Part shown: one piece after another, positions 59,471-64,000 of the stretch
How positions within the stretch are numbered: position 1 is the first letter of the stretch
How the letters are laid out: each line of letters starts with the position of its first letter
From: Scatomonas sp963928055
Lineage (GTDB): Bacteria; Bacillota; Clostridia; Lachnospirales; Lachnospiraceae
DNA: 64,000 bases
Direction of reading: 5' to 3'
NCBI GenBank assembly: GCA_963928055.1
Contig: CAWVDN010000001.1
Location: 1,302,001-1,366,000, forward strand
The notes under the pieces: model-generated
The model's database searches: none
Told to the model about the DNA's origin: nothing
What the model saw: the letters and a program-made list of their open reading frames with translations, nothing else
Translations under genes and position numbers: made by a program

Positions 59471-59971
59471 TTAATACCGCTCATAGTGTACCCGTTCTTC
59501 CTCGTATCGATCTTCCGCCTTTTTCACTTCTCCCGGATATCCCACAGCGATCAGCGCAAAAGGAAGGATATTCTCCGGCAGTCCCAGTATCTGAGAAACC
59601 CGGCTCATCCTTTCTTCCAGTGGAGCGATCCCCATCCAGACTGCTCCCAGTCCCAGTTCTTCCGCTTCCAGCAGGATATTTTCTGTGGCTGCGGCCAGAT
59701 CCTGTTCAAAATATTTCGGTGAAGTCATCCGGTTTTTGTCCGCTACCGGTACGATCACCAGCGGCGCCGCTGCCGCAGGCCCGGTATAGGGACTGACTTC
59801 CGAAAGCTGCCGGCGGATTCCGTCGGCTGTTACCACTACAAATTCCCATTCACGCTGATTCCGCGCTGTGGGAGCCGCCATGGCCGCTCCCAGCAGTATC
59901 CGTATTTTTTCTTTTTCTATCGGTTTCGCATGATACTTCCGAATACTTCTTCTGGCAAAAATACTGTTCAT
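59471..59971 (-). CDS. Nitroreductase-family flavoprotein
   Basis: 166 residues, typical for the short nitroreductases. FMN-binding signatures are FARRSIRKYHAKPIEKEKI at the start, AAPTARNQREWEFVVV, and GLGAVWMGIAP before the C-terminal end. It is the last gene of the molybdenum-cofactor operon, overlapping the MOSC gene by four bases. Substrate unknown. Confidence 0.88.
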   Translation of the reverse strand: MNSIFARRSIRKYHAKPIEKEKIRILLGAAMAAPTARNQREWEFVVVTADGIRRQLSEVSPYTGPAAAAPLVIVPVADKNRMTSPKYFEQDLAAATENILLEAEELGLGAVWMGIAPLEERMSRVSQILGLPENILPFALIAVGYPGEVKKAEDRYEEERVHYERY

Positions 59972-60408
59972 CTGCCTTCCTCCACGATCTCCATCTCATC
60001 TCCTTCCCGGATCACGCCTCCGTGAAGGACTCTGGTAAACACACCTTCTCTCGGCATGATGCACTCGCCCATGATCTTGTAGATCTCGCAGCCGCTGTGA
60101 CATTCCTTTCCGATCTGGGTCATTTCCAGCACCACCTCTCCGCAGCGGAACCTGGTGCCCACAGGCAGGTTTTTAAAATCAAACCCGCTGACGATGAGAT
60201 TTTCTCCAAAGGCGCCTTCCTGCACCGGCGCCCCTTTGGCTTTGAAGGCTTCGATCTTCTCATAGGAAAGAAGACTCACCTGCCGGTGCCATTTCCCCGC
60301 ATGGGCGTCGCCCTCAATGCCCCAGTCCTCCCGGACTACCGCTTCATGCACATTCTTTTTCTGGGTGCCTTTCTTTTCGCTGAGGCACACTGCCATGACT
60401 TTTCCCAT
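59968..60408 (-). CDS. MOSC-domain protein
   Basis: 146 residues from ATG 60408. A MOSC fold is indicated by GDAHAGKWHRQVSLLSYEKI, GAFGENLIVSG and the Cys-containing QIGKECHSGCEIY, whose Cys is thought to bind sulfur or Mo cofactor. MOSC domains act in sulfur transfer to the molybdenum cofactor or in detoxification. The start codon overlaps the end of mogA by one base, and it is translated from the same mRNA. Confidence 0.87.
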   Translation of the reverse strand: MGKVMAVCLSEKKGTQKKNVHEAVVREDWGIEGDAHAGKWHRQVSLLSYEKIEAFKAKGAPVQEGAFGENLIVSGFDFKNLPVGTRFRCGEVVLEMTQIGKECHSGCEIYKIMGECIMPREGVFTRVLHGGVIREGDEMEIVEEGR

Positions 60409-60911
60409 TATCCCTGCTTTCCGGCGCAGTCCGAAGCTTCGCCTGTTAAAATGTCCAGCCCGTGGTCCAGGCTGCCGATGATATATTCCAGACATTCCCG
60501 CACTGCCTTGGGGCTGCCGGGAAGGTTTACGATCAGAGTCCGCCCACGGATCCCCGCCGCGCTGCGGCTCAGCATGGAACGCCTGGTAAACTGCATGCTG
60601 TAGGCGCGCATAGCCTCCGGGATCCCGGGAACGATCCGCTCCGATACTGCCAGTGTGGCTTCCGGGGTCCAGTCTCTGGGGGAAAATCCCGTGCCGCCGG
60701 TAGTGAGGATCAGATCCGCCAGATTTCCATCGGCGATCCGCCGCATTTCCTCCTCCAGCTTTTCTCGATCGTCCGGCAGGATCACACTGGACACCACCTG
60801 ATAGCCGTTTTCCTCCGCGATCCGCCGGATCTCCGGGCCGCTTAAATCCTCTCTCTCTCCTCTGTATCCGCTGTCGCTGGACACGATCACCGCAACTCGT
60901 CTGGCTGCCAT
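60408..60911 (-). CDS. mogA: Molybdopterin adenylyltransferase MogA/MoaB family
   Basis: 167 residues from ATG 60911. Motifs LILTTGGTGFSPRDWTPEAT and RTLIVNLPGSPKAVRECL are those of the MPT-binding fold. It adenylylates molybdopterin before Mo insertion by MoeA. It lies eight bases downstream of moaA. Confidence 0.9.
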   Translation of the reverse strand: MAARRVAVIVSSDSGYRGEREDLSGPEIRRIAEENGYQVVSSVILPDDREKLEEEMRRIADGNLADLILTTGGTGFSPRDWTPEATLAVSERIVPGIPEAMRAYSMQFTRRSMLSRSAAGIRGRTLIVNLPGSPKAVRECLEYIIGSLDHGLDILTGEASDCAGKQG

Positions 60912-60918
60912 AAACCTC

Positions 60919-61896
60919 TCACCCTCCAATCTGTGACATGATCTTTTCTTCCCTGTGTTCAACGGTTTCCGCTCCAAAGCAGTGTTCCGCCGGCTTGTTC
61001 CGGATAGTTCCCTCTACCGCTTTCCGGAGATCCTCCTGACGGATCTCCGGCGACCGAAGCAGCTCCCGCAGATCCGTACCTGTCTCATACTGAAGACAGG
61101 TTTTCAGAAATCCCCGGGAAGTCAGCCGCACCCGGTTGCATTCCCCGCAGAATTTATGAGTTATGGCGCTGATAAAACCGATCTTTCCCTGAAATCCCGG
61201 AAAGGTATAATAGTGCGCCGGGCCGTTTCCCAGCCGTCCCCGGAACGTTTCTTCCCTTCCAAACCGTCGCCGCAGCTGTCCCAGGATCTCCGCCTCCGAA
61301 ACGCCCCGGAACTCTTTTCCCAAGCCTACCGGCATCATCTCGATAAAGCGCACATGGACCGGATATTTCCGGGCAAGTTCCGCCAGCTCCTCGATCTTCT
61401 GCTCTTCCGGCCCCATGGGAACACAGTTGATCTTCAAAGGAATCCCGGGATAGTGAAGAGCTGCCAGAAATCCTTCTTTTACCCGCTCCAGTTCCCGCCG
61501 CCGGGTGATCGCGGCAAATACATCCGGATCCAGGGTATCCAGGCTCAGATTGATGCCGTCGATGCCCGCGTCCGCCAGGGCCCTCATCTGTTCCGCCAGC
61601 AGCACCCCGTTGGTGGTAAGGGTGACCTTTTCGATCCCCGGCGTTTCTTTCAGAAGCTTTACCAGAGCCGGCAGATTTTTCCGCACCAGCGGCTCCCCGC
61701 CGGTGAGCTTGATCTTCCGGATCCCCAGTTCTCCAAAGATCCCTGCCAGCCGGCAGATCTCATCAAACCTTAAGATCTCCTGGTGGGACACCGGGGGGAT
61801 CCCTTGCTCCGGCATACAGTAGACACACCGCAGGTTGCAGCGGTCTGTCACTGAGATCCTGATATAATCGATGGTTCTTCCGTATCCGTCAATCAT
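60919..61896 (-). CDS. moaA: GTP 3',8-cyclase MoaA
   Basis: 325 residues. The radical SAM motif is CNLRCVYCMPEQG (CxxxCxxC), followed by KLTGGEPLVRKNL (GGEP). The C-terminal second Fe-S cluster uses CGECNRVRLTSRGFLKTC. The usual C-terminal GG is present (SQIGG). With MoaC it converts GTP to cyclic pyranopterin phosphate. It overlaps moaC by eight bases. Confidence 0.96.
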   Translation of the reverse strand: MIDGYGRTIDYIRISVTDRCNLRCVYCMPEQGIPPVSHQEILRFDEICRLAGIFGELGIRKIKLTGGEPLVRKNLPALVKLLKETPGIEKVTLTTNGVLLAEQMRALADAGIDGINLSLDTLDPDVFAAITRRRELERVKEGFLAALHYPGIPLKINCVPMGPEEQKIEELAELARKYPVHVRFIEMMPVGLGKEFRGVSEAEILGQLRRRFGREETFRGRLGNGPAHYYTFPGFQGKIGFISAITHKFCGECNRVRLTSRGFLKTCLQYETGTDLRELLRSPEIRQEDLRKAVEGTIRNKPAEHCFGAETVEHREEKIMSQIGG

Positions 61897-62368
61897 AGTG
61901 AAAATCTCCGCTTTTTCCTCCGGTCTTTCTCAGAAGATGGATGCCCGTGATCTCCATCCGCTTGTCAATGGCTTTGCACATATCGTAGATGGTCAGCAGG
62001 GCGGCGCTGACAGCCGTCAGGGCCTCCATCTCCACCCCTGTCACATCTTCCACTTTCACTGTGGCGACAGCCCGGATCTCCATCTTTTCCTGGTCCGTCT
62101 CGAAATCCACGGAGCATTTGCGGATGCACAGAGGATGACACATGGGGATCAGTTCCCAGGTCCGCTTGGCCGCCATGATCCCCGCTACCCGGGCCACGCC
62201 CAGCACATCTCCCTTGGCTGCCGTTTTATGTACCACCGCCTCCAGGATCTCCCGGTTTACCCGGATGGTCCCCACCGCGGAGGCAGTGCGGGCGGTCTTC
62301 TTTTTTTCCGTCACATCCACCATGACGGCGTTTCCTTCCTGATCAAAATGGTTCCACGTTCCTGCCAT
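61889..62368 (-). CDS. moaC: Cyclic pyranopterin phosphate synthase MoaC
   Basis: 159 residues from ATG 62368. Motifs AAKRTWELIPMCHPLCIRKC and VEMEALTAVSAALLTIYDMC with KAIDK contain the active-site residues. It completes pterin ring formation after MoaA. The 62434 start would extend into the moeA-like gene and is not family-like. Confidence 0.95.
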   Translation of the reverse strand: MAGTWNHFDQEGNAVMVDVTEKKKTARTASAVGTIRVNREILEAVVHKTAAKGDVLGVARVAGIMAAKRTWELIPMCHPLCIRKCSVDFETDQEKMEIRAVATVKVEDVTGVEMEALTAVSAALLTIYDMCKAIDKRMEITGIHLLRKTGGKSGDFHYD

Positions 62369-62379
62369 AGTCTGTCCTT

Positions 62380-63402
62380 TCAGGCGGTGCCAAATCCGCA
62401 GGCCGGCCACCGGCATTCTCCGCATCCAAGGCACAGGCCGCCGTTTCCAAGTACGGTGATCTCTTTCCGCGAAACCTTTACTCCCGCGGCGATCCGTGGA
62501 AGCATCAGATCAAAGATGGTGGTTTTGGCATACATGACGCAGCCCGGCAGGCCCATAACAGGGGTGCCGTCCGGAAAATAGGCCAGACAGAACATCGCCC
62601 CCGGCAGTACCGGCGCTCCGTAGGTGACCACTTCCGCCCCGCTGTCTTTAATAGCTCCCGGAGTCTGATCGTCAGGATCCACGCTCATGCCTCCTGTGGC
62701 AAGGATCAGCTCACAGCCCTGTTCCTTCATCGTCCGGATGGCCGCTGTGATCCCGGCTTTGTCATCTCCTACGATCACGTGTTCTTCTACAGTGATCCCG
62801 TACTGCGCCAGCTTTTTCTCCACCACGGGAGTGAAGGCGTCCTGGATCCTTCCGTAAAACACTTCATTCCCTGTAGTCACCACCCCCGCCTTTCGGATCT
62901 GATAAGGCAGCAGTTCACAAAGAGGCGTTTCCCCGGCCCGCTCTTTCACCAGTTCCATCTTTTCTTTCTTGATGATCAGGGGAATCACCCGGGTTCCCGC
63001 CAGCTTGTCTCCCTTTTTTACAGGAGTATTGCTGTGGCGGGTGGCGATCATTACCTGATCGATCTCATTGATCTGGTTCAGCCGCTCCACATCCACCCGG
63101 AACAGGCCGTCGCAGGCGGCGGTCAGCTCGATCTTCCCCTCTTTGGCTTCGGAAGCTTCCATTCTCTCCCCCTGGCACACCTGCCGGAGGATCTCCGCCG
63201 CTTCGTTTTCATGGTAAACCGTATCGTCCTTCTCCCACACGTAGAGCTGATCCTTTCCCATGCTCAGCAGCACCGGGATATCCTCCTCCCGCACAATATG
63301 TCCTTTTCGGAACCGGGGACCTTTGGAGACTCCCGGGATGATCTGGGTCATATCATGGCAGAGTACCTGTCCCACGGCCTCCTCTGTTTTTACTAATTTC
63401 AT
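62380..63402 (-). CDS. Molybdopterin-binding protein of MoeA type with Cys-rich tail
   Basis: 340 residues. The MPT-binding domain has LILATGGMSVDPDDQTPGAI and VMGLPGCVMYAKTTIFDL. The N-terminal part resembles MoeA but is shorter than its usual 400 residues. The last 25 residues read GGLCLGCGECRWPACGFGT, a four-Cys tail absent from classical MoeA. It may insert Mo into the cofactor or act as a dedicated binding protein, perhaps for a metal or Fe-S cluster in the tail. Confidence 0.8.
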   Translation of the reverse strand: MKLVKTEEAVGQVLCHDMTQIIPGVSKGPRFRKGHIVREEDIPVLLSMGKDQLYVWEKDDTVYHENEAAEILRQVCQGERMEASEAKEGKIELTAACDGLFRVDVERLNQINEIDQVMIATRHSNTPVKKGDKLAGTRVIPLIIKKEKMELVKERAGETPLCELLPYQIRKAGVVTTGNEVFYGRIQDAFTPVVEKKLAQYGITVEEHVIVGDDKAGITAAIRTMKEQGCELILATGGMSVDPDDQTPGAIKDSGAEVVTYGAPVLPGAMFCLAYFPDGTPVMGLPGCVMYAKTTIFDLMLPRIAAGVKVSRKEITVLGNGGLCLGCGECRWPACGFGTA

Positions 63403-63420
63403 TCTTCTCCTCCTCGTTAT

Positions 63421-64000
63421 TTATTCTTCCGGGTACAGGGGCAGCACGTTTTTGGGAGCGATGCCCAGTTTTTCCGGCATCACTGCCGGCGTACGGTCCT
63501 TGGGGATCCTCCACCACAATTCCGGCGTGCCCTCCTGCTGCCCCTCGTAGCGGAATAAGATCCTCATTTCAAAAGGCTCCTCCCTCTCGGAAGCCTGGGT
63601 CACAGGAAAAATATTTTCCCTGGCTTTGGGGTTAAAATAGTGAGCCCGCAGCCCCACGGCGCAGACATTGTCTCTTACCGGCTCCGCCGTTTTCAGCCGG
63701 ATCCCCCATTCCGGAGCTTCCACCTCATACGCTCCGGTTTTCCTGGCAGCAGCGATATTCTTGCAGCCGGTAAGGGCCGCTCCCGCCCGGGTGCCCGGAT
63801 CCGCGAAGACTGCTTTCGTTCCATCCGCTTTCAGGATCCGCCCTTCATGCATAATGGCCGTCCTTCCGCAGAGATAGTAGATCTCATCCCGGTCATGGCT
63901 CACCAGGAGCACATCCTTTCCAAAACGGCTCAGGATTTCTTTTACCTGGATCTGCAGCTGTTCCCGGAGATACGCATCCAATGCGCTGAAGGGCTCGTCC
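63421..64000 (-). CDS. modC: Molybdate ABC transporter ATP-binding protein ModC (5' end outside window)
   Basis: The last 193 codons of an ABC ATPase: DEPFSALDAYLREQ (Walker B end and D-loop) and VLLVSHDRDEIYYLC (H-loop), followed by a C-terminal domain with QASEREEPFEMRILFRYEG, a likely regulatory domain, though I cannot confirm a TOBE/mop fold. Placement ahead of the Mo-cofactor genes supports molybdate import as the role. The start and Walker A lie beyond base 64000. Confidence 0.85.
   Translation of the reverse strand, partial: DEPFSALDAYLREQLQIQVKEILSRFGKDVLLVSHDRDEIYYLCGRTAIMHEGRILKADGTKAVFADPGTRAGAALTGCKNIAAARKTGAYEVEAPEWGIRLKTAEPVRDNVCAVGLRAHYFNPKARENIFPVTQASEREEPFEMRILFRYEGQQEGTPELWWRIPKDRTPAVMPEKLGIAPKNVLPLYPEE

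Overview
The window comes from an endospore-forming, Gram-positive Clostridia chromosome, most likely a Lachnospiraceae member. This is inferred from the sporulation genes (yabP, yabQ, spoIIE, spoVAD, spoVAE, cwlD, a cotS-like gene), a T-box leader on proS, Firmicutes-style Shine-Dalgarno sites and the conserved hup-rqcP-yabP-yabQ-divIC-spoIIE-tilS-hpt-ftsH order. Almost everything is on the minus strand; mecA, a two-component block and one insertion sequence are on the plus strand.

Bases 1-11,000 hold an eight-gene minus-strand operon of unrecognised function, read from one promoter near 11,050. In transcription order it encodes an Hsp70/actin-like ATPase, a long coiled-coil protein, a protein with no recognisable domain, two helical proteins, a Vps4/katanin-like AAA ATPase, a HerA/VirB4-like ATPase with two SWIM-type zinc fingers, and another AAA-like ATPase cut by the window edge. 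I see no nuclease, methylase or toxin. This is the best candidate for an undescribed multi-ATPase machine.

Bases 11,200-32,800 are mostly core chromosome: a Crp-type regulator with an esterase-like gene, tRNA-Leu and tRNA-Tyr, a GH13 amylase, the ftsH-to-hup sporulation/division cluster, mazG, a phosphohexomutase, a CotS-like gene, cca, acyP, T-box-controlled proS, comEB, upp, rpiB, a phosphatase-like protein without its catalytic residues, and sua5. At 32,829-35,309 the germination gene cwlD is split by a 1,776-bp element carrying a serine recombinase and a 39-codon ORF. The element lies between two GGGGGG copies, and removing it rebuilds a 234-residue amidase exactly. This resembles a miniature skin-type element.

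Bases 35,300-44,400 carry a DivIVA-like gene, a GH18 spore-type hydrolase, mecA, and a whiA-rapZ cluster with a Crh-like HPr (His replaced by Glu), murB, spoVAE and spoVAD. spoVAD has a forespore-sigma promoter but no spoVAC beside it. Bases 44,400-59,330 are an AT-richer accessory island: zinc-ribbon membrane proteins, lipoproteins, a three-gene two-component system with a probable pseudokinase, and a decayed IS1182-type element split by an IS481-like element. Bases 59,400-64,000 are a molybdenum-cofactor operon ending in a partial modC.

Reading frames break at A/T homopolymers in the Hsp70-like gene, murB, the IS1182 remnant and possibly yabQ. Because murB is normally essential, base-calling errors in the assembly are the simplest explanation.
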